A stretch of 64,000 nucleotides of DNA from Druceiella hillmani (GCA_039881145.1 JAYKKI010000155.1:310001-374000), one strand, 5' to 3'; counted from the stretch's first letter, positions 50,111 to 62,505 are shown. Numbers and translations are program-made. The notes: a model not told the origin generated them from the sequence alone.

Positions 50111-51535
50111 AAGAACAATAAATAGAAAAGGAGCTTACAGGTACAACAATTTCCCTTAGAGTTTGATAAAATATAATCATTCGTTTACTTAATTCTTGGA
50201 GTATTTTAAACAGGTTCTAGGCACAAATTGTTAAATTATAATACTTGGATATATATAGAGAAACTACATTTCTTTAATTGGTATAGCACTCTCCTGTCGG
50301 TAAACAGCGAACATTTACTTATGCGCTTCATAGATGGCGCTGTGAGTAATGGCAACCAACACGGTGAGCAAAGCAGATTATGTTTTAGTTGACAGAATTC
50401 ACGATTGTCATTCAGATTATTTGATTATATTAAAAGAATTGTATAAAAAGAAATTGACAATTTAAATAATAAACTTTAAGTGTAGTTTGTTTGTTTTCAG
50501 GTAGTATGGTACTATTTAAGTTAAACTGTGTAATTATTATCGTGTCAATGTAAGTACTAAAACAAATAAATTTTGTTTTCAGAGCAACGCGATAGTTTAA
50601 TTGAATTTTTCATCTCCTAATAAGTTCGAAAAAATTGTCTTATATGTATTTAACACTTATAATAAAAATATTAAAAATGTTACTGGTAAATGAACTGATG
50701 ACAATCTGCTATTTCGCTTGTTGATTGCATTTTCAATACCATTTAACAACAATCGTAGCATTTTGAAGATATGTTAGTATACTCGAAAAATTTCGTCTCA
50801 TTATTTTGTAACGTTTCATATTAATAAGTTCTCCAAGACAACCTCTCTATTTTATTTTTTTACTCATAGTACTTTTTTGTTCAATAAAATAGTACTTCTA
50901 TTTAAAAAGTGTCTTTCCACTCAATAATTGCATGTCGCAGGCGTAAGCTATTTCACTAGCAACTGCAGAGAAATTGAATAAAATGACATCATTTCGCAAC
51001 GCTCGAACGCATACTCCATATATTTCCTTACGTTAAGTGTATCAGCGTGCATGTTAAATGCAACGCGTTGCCAACTGCACTCCCAAACGCAGCGTTGTTA
51101 TCGATGCACCGCTATGCTGAATTTGCGGCCTTGGGGCTCTGCCTCATTTCAATTGGTTCTTATTGTTCGATTCGCATATTTAGTATCAAGATCGCGAAGT
51201 ATTTTGGTATTCTATGTACATACACTATTTAGAATTATGTGCAGTATTTGTTATATTTGTTTTCTATGATTGTTTCTGCTTATTTTATTTTCTAAGCTGT
51301 TAGTTGAGGAAGAATTTTATTTAAAAAAGTAAATTAATGAAAACGTTAAAAACAATATGAAGTGTAGTTACAACCATTTTCATCTTTAACGAAAGAAGTG
51401 CGAATAAATAACGAATTATGAATCAATAATATTGTTGCCAGCGCCTTATGTTTTCATTAACGTACGCAAGTAATGATTCAGTTTAATAACGAAAGCTGGT
51501 GTGTTCATAATCGTTTTATACTCGCTAAGAGAAAC
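50111..51535. other. Intergenic DNA upstream of the tRNA gene
   Basis: Holds a GC-richer patch at 51000-51200 that stays open in two overlapping frames (61 and 72 codons) without a recognisable product. The 50 bp before the tRNA are AT-rich, with TTTTATA at about 51515, as often seen upstream of Pol III genes; no defined element is claimed. Confidence 0.45.
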
Positions 51536-51607
51536 GGGGATATAGCTCAGTGGTAGAGCATTCGACTGCAGATCGAGAGGTCCCCGGTTCAAACCCGGGT
51601 GTCCCCT
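51536..51607 (+). tRNA. tRNA-Cys (anticodon GCA)
   Basis: A complete 72-nt cloverleaf. The acceptor stem GGGGATA pairs with TGTCCCC (one G-T pair). The D arm lies in AGCTCAGTGGTAGAGC, which also forms the Pol III A box. The anticodon stem TTCGA/TCGAG closes loop CTGCAGA with GCA at 51568-51570. The T arm CCCGG-TTCAAAC-CCGGG carries the B box GGTTCAAACC. The discriminator is T (51607), as expected for tRNA-Cys. There is no intron and no encoded CCA, consistent with a nuclear gene. All stems are intact, unlike the decayed repeats around it, so it is probably functional. It stands alone, with no second tRNA or SINE tail nearby. Confidence 0.96.
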
Positions 51608-51616
51608 AACTTTATA

Positions 51617-51621
51617 TTTTT
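51617..51621 (+). terminator. Pol III terminator of tRNA-Cys
   Basis: A run of five T residues, 9 nt past the discriminator base. Confidence 0.75.
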
Positions 51622-52095
51622 AGATTAAAATTATTAACCGAACTTATAATAATTTTGAATATATGAAGATATATGTATGCAATAGTTGTCCAAGTTAAAA
51701 ATAATTGTAATTCGCTTTCCTAGGCGGCAAAATAAATGCAAATAAATAAAGAACTTACCTAAGGAACGTAGCTTCACTGTATATCGATGGAACATTAGCC
51801 AATAAATCCTTTATCAAAATACTCAGGTCAGGTTAAATACAAAATACTTTATTTGTGGAGCCAAATTATTTACTTTTTGTTAAATTTAAAGTAAGATCAA
51901 TTAATTGTGTATAAAAATTTTTGGTAAAAAAAATCACATTCTGTTGAGCGTTTCATAATGTATCTAATTAAATTGTGTGATCTGTACAGTAATTTTTACT
52001 AAAATTGATTATTCCTAAAATCATTATAGAACATTCGATTCACAAAGTTATTGCGAGAGTCGATATTAGAAATTTTCTATCGTAAATATAATAAA
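51622..52095. other. AT-rich DNA, nothing recognised
   Basis: No signal found. Confidence 0.5.
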
Positions 52096-52200
52096 CTAGC
52101 TGTGACCCGTGGTTTCACCCGCGTTTGAAAACAGTGTCTCGTAAGGTGGCAGTTTTATGTCTCGTAACGTAACGTGTTTTTTAAAAGAAATAAGTGAAAG
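52096..52200 (-). mobile_element. Helitron-like 3' end, minus strand
   Basis: The minus strand reads CGCGGGTGAAACCACGGGTC, ACAG, then CTAG (52096-52099) followed by T. The hairpin CGCGG-GTGAAA-CCACG (52108-52123) has one mismatched pair, and CTAG follows 8 nt later. This closely parallels the end at 13951-13978. The other end of the element is not placed. Confidence 0.5.
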
Positions 52201-52799
52201 ACCCAGTGAAGTTCTTTGAATTGGTAATGAATAAAGTCGTTTTATCCGACAATGTATATCGTCTGAAACGACAGTTCATGATATAGTCATTTTGTGTTTT
52301 ACCTTTCAGGGCACTTGTTCAATTTTACTTCACTAAAACCATCTCAGACAACTAATGATCTTTCAAAAGTTTCAAAATCATATTTAGCCAAATCTTAATA
52401 TATTATGTCAAAGTGTATGTAATAGCAGGTGTTGGGTTAATTTTAATAATGTAGGTGTTGGTTTAATTTTTCTGGATAGAGGAAAATATAATTAAATGAA
52501 AAACTTTAAATTATAGACATTCACCTAAAGAGACATTTTATAGAAATAGTACAAACTTCAACCCGTTAATTACTTTTTGTACTTGCGTTTAAACTATTAT
52601 ATCTATTTACAATAAAATGAAATTATCAATGAAAAAAAAACATTTTAATAAGGATAATTGATTTTAGTTCAATTGATGCGTTCATTTAATTGCAGACAGA
52701 AGGTTATGTTTCGTTTTCAACTCAATACATGCAACTCGGTAGGTGCATGTTTTCATAATATGTAAAGAAGGTCATGCATGTTTTCAAAAATATGTAAAG

Positions 52800-53000
52800 A
52801 CACGTCAAGCATAGGTAGAACTCGCACTACGAAGATTCCTTACACATTTTTGCACTTATAAAGCTTTAAGAGTACACAGTATTTCTATTAAACTATTTAA
52901 GAACTATTAATTTTTCACAACATAACTATATCTTTAAAACGGTTCATATTTCAAAATTTGTAAGATCTAGAATAAGAGTAATAGTAGCCTAGGCTTCTGA
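52800..53000 (+). repeat. Dispersed repeat family A, copy 4
   Basis: Has the core GTAGAACTCGCACTACGAAG (52815) with ATTCCTTACAC, then AGTATTTCTATTAAACTATT (52877), then CAAAATTTGTAAGATCTAGA (52953). It shares the order and spacing of copy 2 at 30 kb. Confidence 0.55.
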
Positions 53001-56000
53001 AAAACCCTATTTTTTCATAATCTTGGGTTGAGTATTCAATTGCTTTGTATTATTTTAGTAACAATTCCTCCACTCTGTCCACTGACAATATTTTCAAGAA
53101 GAAACAATGTAACTTCCTTTTTTTTGTCGAAAATCTCTAAATATTTCTGGAGTTTATCTAAAAGCTGTGGCCAACTTGCGATTGTTAAAATGCGAAGTAT
53201 TCATATTTTAAAAAGATTTCTATATTTAATATCACTTAAGAAAAATTTTCAATAGAATTTGAGTACTTAATATACATAATAACATTAGTTTCAATATAAT
53301 CGTTATGAATGTCAATTTACAAATGAAAAGATATTACTTTCACATTTATGTTGTTATTGAATATAGGTTACTGGAAACTTCTCTGTTTGTTTAGAGGTGG
53401 TTTATGTTTGTTACACGAGAGAAAAAAGTCCCAGTTTATTTCCCTAAGTGTGATTTATTACGATACTACCTGAATTCTTACTGGTGTTGTATATATGTTG
53501 GTAATGACCTCATGAGAAAATGATGCCACATTTGATGACACAATTTCATCTGCCGAGAGCCCATACCAATATCCTGTTGCGCTCATCTGTAATTTGCACA
53601 TTTCTATTGAGCATATGACGTAGTCAGTCCCTCCACTTTTGAAATGTTTTCTGCTTCTTTGATCGTTGACTGTTAAATTTAAACACTGAAAATTATGAAT
53701 TATAACTTTTCAGTGCCACGAATTAGTTGTTTATGTCACTCGTAATTTTAAAGCCTACTTATATTTGTCCACTACTGTATATTTCTACTTATATTTGTCC
53801 ACTATTTAAATAACCTAAATGCATGGAAGTTGAGGTAGATATTAATGAAAACACTACCAAATCTTTCACAGATGGAACATTAACAGTAAACTAAAATAAC
53901 AACATATTCGGAATATTTAAAGAAAGTTATGGTTCATATTTTTTTTCCTAAATATTGAGATAGATTTTATATAGTGTGTTAGTGACTACAAATTATGTTC
54001 TTCTTTCTTTTTATGTTAAAGGTAATTTTGATTCTGTAAGAGAAACTGTATTTCGACGTCTATATTTCATACTTTTAAGCAACTATACAAAGTTAGAAGC
54101 AAAACGAATGTTTCCAATTGAGAAATATTTATTTTCCTCTATGTCTGTAATAAAAAGTGGACCGTGTGACCTTTTACTAGTCTACCTTGACAAGTAAAGC
54201 CAGAAAACTAAAAGCCCTTATTTTAAATTTATTATAAGGATAGGTAACACTCACATAAATTCATCTGCATTTCCTATTAAAATGATGTGTTTCCCACTAC
54301 ACTAGTGACAAATGATATTCATATTGAACCGCAACAGCTGGGCATGGCACAGTGCTATGTTTCGACACGACCTTCTTTAATTGCCTACAGATGTCGACAT
54401 TCTTTTCTGTGATTCTCCTTCGTGGAATCGTCTTCAGGACGAGATTATATAAAAACTCTCCTATAAGTTATTGGTATAGTTTGTAATGTTAATGTATAGT
54501 CATAGTATATAATACTGGAGTTCCAAATTTCTACATGGAACTTTTACACATTTGTGAATACATTATTTCAATTATTTATCGACAGTAAATTATAATTGAG
54601 CTAAGCAATATTATAAATTAAAATGCGTTCCCTATTTTTTATTTTCGATTTGATAATCTTCCACCACCTTTATTTTGGAAGAGATATACCATTATTAACG
54701 TTCATTTGCAACTTGTCTCTATATGTCAGACCGCCTCGTTATGATACGAGTTTTGTAAAACATTCTGTCATAAAAATATTGGAAAGCACCATACGTTTGT
54801 CATAAACGAAAATACACTACTTGATTTAATTATTTTTTTTTAGTTACCGGTAATGTAGCCGTAAATATATAATGAAAAAATAGATGAATTTTGAGATTTT
54901 ATTCGAATCTATTCGTAGAGTAATAGAAGCAAAAATAGAAGATTCATACTTTTTTCAAGACAGATTACAAAATTTTTCTTATCTATCTGCAATATTATGA
55001 TATTTTTCTAATGTGGTGTAAAATATTAGTGGTAAATCTTATTGAGTATTTTATCTATTTAATATTTTGACAGCAAAAGCTTTGCTTAAGAAATGAGGTC
55101 TCTTTGTTTTTCACATATATTAATCGCATGTAATGCTTCCTTTTTTATTCGCTTACTTACCCTAAGTCGATCTTTGTTCCTCTGATGATAAAATATTGTT
55201 TGTATTTCTCGGTTTAAAGTTTCAAACATTCCATTTGAATTGTTGGTAATCAACTTGTTCAGTTTATATGAGTACATCGTTGCATTCCGAGATTTGGAAG
55301 AAATTTATTTTGGTTTATTTATTTTATTGTACGTGATTTAATTTACGCAATTGGTACATATGACGCTCTTCTCGTTACAGGAGAAATTCCTTACAGGCAA
55401 CCTGGATATCAGAAGAGTCCCGCTCGAAGCCCGGTCGGGAATAAATTCCGGGTATCAAAGCCAAAAGTCGTATAGCACGATATTTGCGTTAATACATAAC
55501 AATCATGCCAATTTTAAATTATTCATTTATTTTTACTAAAGTGATTTTATTTTCGTAAAAACGAATCAACAATTTTTTGTCAGTGATGGAGTTATGAGGA
55601 GCGATTAAGAATCGGAAGCAAAATAACATAGTGAAAATAAATAAAAAAAACATTATTTTTATAAATTTTCCTACAATTACCGCTTTCGTCAAACACAGGA
55701 ATGTTGAAAAATTAAAAAAATAGTTTTTATATATTTTTTTCATTATACGATTACATTTAGTTGCAGATTCTTAATCGCTCCTTTAATTTCCGTCACTGAC
55801 CAAAAGGTGACACTGTATATAGGTGCGCGTGCGTGTGTGTGTATGTATAAACGAAAAGTACAATAAATTTTGTGTAATTTAAGCAACTTTTTCTTAAATG
55901 GAGAAATTATTTCCCTAAAGGGGCTTGAACTTTTTAAAAAATCAAAACCGATTCAAATGAATGTGTTGAATAAATTAAGTTGCAATAGATTTTTGGACTC

Positions 56001-56786
56001 GATAGAAATATTTTTTCTTGAAGAAACTTATCCACTAACATGGTTGACGAAATGATTTGATATTCAAAAGCCGATCAAACATTATGTTATCTGATAGTCA
56101 ATTCTGTATACTACTATTAGCAAAAATATCTTGAAGTATTTATAGCTGGTATTAATAAAATTTTTGACTTTAATCAAAATGTCGCAAATGGTCCTCAAAT
56201 ATCATTAATTGTTATCTCATTAGTATATAACTGAACTATAATTTTTAACCATTACACATATTCTATTATGATTATTTTTGCAACAGTTTTTGGTCTAACT
56301 ACAGCTAACCTTTAACGACTCAAGTGTACAGTCCCTGGCTGCCGAGTGTTTACCACATGACCTTTTTTATGCGGGTCACTTCAGCGTCCAGCCACAGTAA
56401 CCGCCACAAATCCCTACATTTTACTTAAACCTGTATTTTTTTATAAATTTCAAAAAAAATAATGTAATTTTATTTATTTAATGATATTATTTCAAAGACC
56501 AAATATTTATATTTACTTAATTAAATTTCATCAAGCTAGTAGTAATTGCTTCCTCGCTTTTCGTAATTATATAACAATAATACGTCAATAAAAAAAATTA
56601 TATTGATAGCCACAAAATAAATTTAGAACTTGTATTGGTGTGCGGTATTTAGAGACAACGCTGTTTGGTTAATTATATATATGTATAAATTAAATGCTTG
56701 TCCTACTAAAAAATGGCACTCTATTATTAATGTAATAAAATATAAATATCATTAAAATACTAATTAATATTCTGTTGAAGTATAAA
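53001..56786. other. AT-rich intergenic DNA, no gene established
   Basis: At 53540-53640 a plus-strand frame (ICNLHISIEHM) faintly recalls the zinc-knuckle-like end of jockey-type LINEs, but it is too short to claim. At 55363-55380, CTCTTCTCGTTACAG resembles a splice acceptor before a short open stretch. A GC-richer patch at 56290-56420 has no interpretation. Confidence 0.45.
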
Positions 56787-56828
56787 TTTCTGCGAAGTAA
56801 TAGATGACACTATATTACTTCGCAGAAA
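56787..56828. repeat. Perfect 16-bp hairpin
   Basis: TTTCTGCGAAGTAATA, 10-nt loop, TATTACTTCGCAGAAA. No terminal motif assigns it to a family. Confidence 0.88.
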
Positions 56829-59030
56829 ACCTGCATTTTCTCTCGAATTTTTTTCACCAAACCCAAGTACTAAATTTAAAGTAAGTTTTTAAATAACACA
56901 AATGCAAACTAGTGCTCGTACACTATTCGTCGCAATTATTTGTATATTAATAATATAAAAAAATACAGCTAATGGACTTTACAATGTTCACCTGCCCGAT
57001 TGGCGCATGGTTCATTAAATATAAATGTTGACTGTAAAGCCATACCCAATAATTAAAAAAAATTGAATATCGTCAGTGACTATATGAAACCAAAATATAA
57101 AAAAAATAAGGAAATAAGAATTAAAAAAATTAGTTGAACCAAATTATACGAATTTCAGTGATAACACTATTCAGTTTTGAGTTTAAAATAAAAATCTTGT
57201 TAAAAGATAAATTTATTGACCGCAGAAAATGTTTGTGAAAAGACACGTTTGTCATAGCTGTAACTTAGTACTGACTGAAATTAGTTCCTCTAACTTCTTG
57301 AAGCCAATAGTTTTAAACCCTTTGGAATTATGTGGAGACTTCTTGTATGTCTAATTGGATATTGACTTCTCGTCTTATCACAATTTCACGTAAATTTTGA
57401 AGAGTTTGAGTTTTTATCTCTTACTGTTTCGAAACTCGTGCGATTTTTTATGCTTGCGTTTAATCATGATTCAAATTTCAATATACATAAACACCCTAAA
57501 AACTTTCATAATTCTTCGACATAGACATAAAATATTATTGTGTTAATAAAAATATTTAATTGTCACGCGTGTTCACTATGGAACCTACCACAAAAGTCTT
57601 GAAATTTCTTTTTCAAACTTTACACATAAATTTAAATCCTCCTCAACCTCTGAAGCAATTCAGTTTTATTATGTTGTTTATTATATTTACTATAAATTAT
57701 GTAGTGTAACTTTGTTCTTTAGTTCTCACTTTCTTTTTTTTTATGGTTGTTATAAATGTTGCCTTAATGTTTTCCTAAAATAATTTGTTTTTCATCACGA
57801 TACTAGTGTTTAAAAATGATAGTATTGAACTAAATTACTCACGTATCGGTAAATTAATTAATGTGATTTTTTTAAAATTAGTCACATTTTATAAAGGAAT
57901 TAATAAATATAAATATTTGCCTTAATTACGTGAAATGTCCGACAATAACTGAATATACTTAAATAAATGTATTAGAATTATTACTATTGAATTTCCAAAA
58001 ACAAGGAAAGCAATATATCGTTATTTACATTTCAAATAGAATAAAAATATTGAAAATTTTTATTTAATTTTATTCTATCTTTGTAAAAATATAGCGTTCA
58101 AATTTCAACATTTTGAAGTTTGACGCTTTTTGTTTCGTTTGTCTGAAATTTATCAACTACTCAACATCACTAGCAATTTATATTTAATTTATAAAAATCA
58201 CATCAAACACTCTACTAGAGTATAATAGAAATAAAATAGACACAATAAGTTTTGCAGGTTAAAATACAAACAACTGGAAATAAAATGGATACAAATATCA
58301 AGTTTGTTTCATAACAGATTTTCTTCGCGCCCTTTTGGGCAAATTATTCTTTCTTCCGCGGTGGAATGTGGTGCCCTTGTTAGAATATGACTGATGGACA
58401 TACGGTAATGAGGGCCCATTTCAGCAAAACATTATTTCAATCATGAATTTTTATTTTTACGTCCTAAGGGTCTAGTGGCACACGAGTTAAATTACACTCA
58501 GGGACCGGGGCCGTAACACGAATTACATTATTTTACCTTTTAAAATTTAAGACCTGACTGAGTGATCCACTTAGGATCGATGCGGTGAATGGATGTTAGT
58601 GATTTTTTGATGAAATTACTAATTTTGAGAATAATAATGGTATATATAGATTTATCTTATATATTTTATTAGAATTTATTACAATTTTGCTATAAAAATT
58701 AGTTTCTTTCATTTTAATACAAAAGGACATGAACTAAATTATGGCAAAACAAAATTTCTGAGATAGCGTTTTAATAAATGACACCAGTTTGAAACGGTAT
58801 ATGAAAATGAAGTTGAATATTAAATGTTTTATAATTTGATAAATCATATTTCAAGTAAAGAAGTGTAACAAATATCAGTAATGAACTGACTACTTTTCCT
58901 CTGGGCGCCACAATTTTATTCCAATAACGAGGAGAGTAAATAAAAGAAGATATTACATAAACTGTTGTTGTCGTTGTACGGAACTCTATAATACACCTAA
59001 AGACAAGCTAGAATAAATTAAACGTGTGTA

Positions 59031-59032
<2 letters not shown>
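56829..59032. other. AT-rich intergenic DNA, nothing recognised
   Basis: A GC-richer patch at 58320-58530 (including GCGCCCTTTTGGGC) has no recognisable function. Confidence 0.5.
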
Positions 59033-59076
<44 letters not shown>

Positions 59077-59079
59077 TAC
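59033..59079. repeat. (TA)n microsatellite
   Basis: About 45 bp of TA, ending with a few AAATA and ACA interruptions. Confidence 0.94.
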
Positions 59080-59401
59080 AAAAATATGAAAATTGTCTGG
59101 TTCATTTAGTTATATTAACATTGGGAGAAAAAATATGAATAGCTGCTTTTCTTTGATGATAATATGATAATGTTAATATCAAAAGTTCACATTATTTGCA
59201 ATGAAATTCCGTAAAAATAAATGTACTTTTACTTATCTTATATTTAACCAATACCCTCAAATATCATTAATATTTTGTGAATGTTTGATAACGCTGCTAA
59301 AATTTAAGTGCACGAGTGGACTATCTGTTTATCCATTCCTGCAATTCTGTTATTAATTAATGAGAGTCATTCAAATTACCATGTGTATCAATGCGTAAAT
59401 A
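59080..59401. other. AT-rich DNA left of the copia fragment
   Basis: No signal. It does not resemble the sequence flanking the palindrome arms within the window. Confidence 0.45.
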
Positions 59402-59402
59402 T

Positions 59403-59475
<73 letters not shown>
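59402..59475. repeat. Compound (CA)n/(TA)n microsatellite
   Basis: About 22 bp of CA followed by about 50 bp of TA. The TA part joins the copia fragment exactly as the palindrome centre does. Confidence 0.95.
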
Positions 59476-59480
<5 letters not shown>

Positions 59481-59921
59481 CAGCCAAATAATACATGTAA
59501 TTAATATAGTATATAAATAATATATTTTTCACTGCGGTTAATGTGCCAAGTATTAATTAATAACAAAGGTCAAATAAATGACCATGTGTATTTTAGATTG
59601 AAAAAACAGTTAACATTATTCCAGTTAACACCATACTGACAAAACTACTCCAACATCCCAATTCCTTCTTTCATTTACATACATTTTGTTTTGGATAAAG
59701 CTGCTGTAAGTATATTTGCATATTTATTAATTGTACTTACACATTTCAATTCCATAGTTTTTGTTCAGTCAGTTATAAATATGTTCTTAATGTCTATATG
59801 CTTGCAACTTTTATGAACCACCGCTCACCGTTTTATTACAGTTATGGAACTTTCATTATTTCTATTTAAACGCACAATATCATGCTTGAACTCACTAAGT
59901 TTACACAATATCTGCTTTTAC
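59471..59921 (-). mobile_element. Third copy of the copia 3' fragment
   Basis: As far as I can read, this 451-bp stretch is identical to 62321-62771 (offset 2850) and, inverted, to the matching part of the left palindrome arm. On the minus strand it holds the end of the RNase H domain (59656-59815, with KHIDIKN), a purine-rich tract, and the start of the 3' LTR (TGTTGGAGTAG read leftward from 59655). Similarity stops sharply at 59921/59922, where the palindrome arm continues CCATATTGC and this copy continues CTTTTTTAAA. It is a truncated fragment with no coding capacity. Confidence 0.85.
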
Positions 59922-60514
59922 TTTTTTAAAAAAAGAACATCACCATGAACGTTTCTTGAAATAGTTCACTTAAATGTAATAATGTTTAATTCGAGGATTT
60001 TAAGATTTAACAAGTTGATAAGAAATGAAAGAAGTGAATATATGCAAAATAGTTTGTGCTAAAAGGACTTACTTTGGATTTAGTTGTACTTCTAACTTGA
60101 ATAGGAGACTCTTCAACTTAATAACTATTGGGCGCGCCTTTTTTAAATGGTACTATTAAGTGACGCAGAAAGCATATTGAGACTGAAATAAGAAAATGAA
60201 CGGTATGATGTCATGTTTTATATACAAACTAACGGTAGCATAAGCTATTCCTTACAATTTTAGTGCGGAAGCTTATGGTAAGCAAGGATACTTTCACGAT
60301 AACAATTTTTCTTCCTCAAAACAAGAGTTCTATTGAATATATTTTTGGTTACAGTAATGTCACCCTTTTCCGCACAGTCTATGGTAGAGGATATAAGAGC
60401 TATAACTCTGTCCTTGTACTTTCTCTTCTCTCCGTTGATTAACATCAATAGTCGAGGTGGCCATTTGTGGGTAGAAACATTTCAACAGTCACCCACCCAA
60501 TTTTACCAGCGCAA
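59922..60514. other. Sequence between third copia copy and palindrome arm
   Basis: Part of this (at least up to 60527) should be the 5' LTR of the forward copia copy if the boundary proposed at 60527 is right, but I found no match to the start of the 3' LTR, so the LTR may be truncated. The palindrome may well extend left into this interval; its partner lies beyond the window edge. A short ORF (60333-60569) is not recognised. Confidence 0.4.
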
Positions 60515-60527
60515 GACTAATTCAACA

Positions 60528-60553
60528 CGTAATAGGCCCAGAAGCGTTAGCAT
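60528..60553 (+). other. Candidate copia primer binding site
   Basis: Immediately after TTCAACA (a typical copia LTR 3' end, 60521-60527) comes CGTAATAGGCCCAGAAGCG, which resembles the complement of the initiator tRNA-Met anticodon region (TTATGGGCCCAG...CGCTT) used by copia elements. The mirrored LTR end in the right arm is TGTTGAA from 63988. The resemblance is partial, so this is inference. Confidence 0.4.
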
Positions 60554-60775
60554 CGAAACAGTACAATAATTAAAAAGAAAAGTAAGTTGTCAGAACATCT
60601 TAACCTACAAAAACGTAGAGTCCTTGGCGTCAAAACTCAAGGTTATCTACCTTAATCGAGAAATGATTGAGCCGTTATAATTATTTTGTGTGAAAGTTTG
60701 CTGTAAATACTTATATTTTACAAGAGAAATTGTGGGATTGCGTTAAATGCAGTAAAACAGTTAATTTAAATTAAA

Positions 60776-62009
60776 GAGACCATTTAAGGCGAGAGCAAAA
60801 ATTATTTTGCTGATTGACACATTACTGCATGTCCATATTCAAGACGTTCAGACTTCATAGGAAAAAACTATCAGGCATGTGTTTTCCATGACTTTGGCCT
60901 CACGCGGCGTATTGCGGAATATCAAAATGTTAAAGATTACGTTAACATAATAATGATTACGGCACACAAACTTTGAAATATGAATTTTTCGGTAGATGAA
61001 CAATTACTGAGAATACTGCCACTCTTGCCAAATGAAGCCAATGAGCATGGCGATCAAGAACTTGGGCATTAAAATAATTGCGGATTCAATTAATAATGAC
61101 AGCAAGGCATTCGCAATAAACTAAACTTTTAACGAGGCCAGGAACAGAAAACAATCCTCGGAAGGAACTTCAATGTTTTGACTGCGACGGATTCGGTCAC
61201 AGAAGAAGCCTGAATGTAAATTTAGGAAAGGAGAGGTGAACTCATAACACTGGATTGCCTTCACCACCTCGACTAGTGATGCCAAGGCATGATACTTGGA
61301 CTTAAGTACTTTCATGCACATGACAAAGTACAACTTTTTTACTCAAAAAGCACGAATAGAAACCGCAATTCAACAACGGGTATGGAGCTGCCTGCTGTGA
61401 TAATACAAGTGGCAGATGAAAAGCTACTTTCGGTGAAGGCTCTTGTCAGCTGAGCTTTGATGCCCGTGATAATAAAGATCAGTGTAATAAAATTATATTA
61501 AACGATGGACTATATGCGTCTGATTTAGCAACGAATATATTGTCAATCAAGTCAATAAAAATGGTGATATAATAGGAAATATATACATTACTCAACCTTG
61601 TGGACTGGAATGTGCACCAGATAAGGTATGTGAAGAGAATAAATCGCTTTACAAATTGGAATAGGCACCCAGATGCTGGAATACAGGATTCGACTTACAA
61701 GAACTAAACTGATGACGAAAGCAGCCACCAAAAATGCAATATGGTAAAAGCAGATATTGTGTAAACTTAGTGAGTTCAAGCATGATATTGTGCGTTTAAA
61801 TAGAAATAATGAAAGTTCCATAACTGTAATAAAACGGTGAGCGGTGGTTCATAAAAGTTGCAAGCATATAGACATTAAGAACATATTTATAACTGACTGA
61901 ACAAAAACTATGGAATTGAAATGTGTAAGTACAATTAATAAATATGCAAATATACTTACAGCAGCTTTATCCAAAACAAAATGTATGTAAATGAAAGAAG
62001 GAATTGGGA
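60776..62009 (+). pseudogene. Internally deleted Ty1/copia gag-pol, left arm
   Basis: Order along the plus strand, over several frames with stops: gag (60789 onward, ARAKIILLIDTL; 60887-61021, HDFGLTRRIAEYQ and VKDYVNIIMITAHKL, then VDEQLLRILPLLPNE); a zinc knuckle at 61174-61200 (CFDCDGFGH, last Cys missing); the protease region at 61296-61340 (LDLSTFMHMTKYNFF, aligning with copia LDSGASxHMT; catalytic DSG lost); a post-protease block near 61485-61560 (KIILNDGLYASDLATNILSI); then directly reverse transcriptase at 61581-61690 (YITQPCGLE, NKSLYKLE*APRCWN, matching QPEGFE ... NKSLYGLKQAPRCWN); and the RNase H C terminus from 61850 (KHIDIKN, KYANILTAALSK). Integrase and the RT core with YADD are deleted. 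About 1.2 kb remains of the usual roughly 4 kb, and it cannot be functional. The minus-strand ORFs at 61121-61333 and 61588-61821 are only its reverse reading. Confidence 0.85.

Positions 62010-62505
<496 letters not shown>

Noticed and set aside
53540..53640. Possible jockey-type LINE 3' zinc-binding remnant (ICNLHISIEHM)
   Set aside because: Only a dozen residues with partial Cys/His spacing; no RT or poly-A tail found nearby.
61121..61821. Minus-strand ORFs of 70 and 77 codons and their exact plus-strand twins at 62694-62927 and 63182-63394
   Set aside because: They are antisense readings of the decayed copia gag-pol in each palindrome arm; duplication of the ORF pairs reflects the palindrome, not conserved coding.
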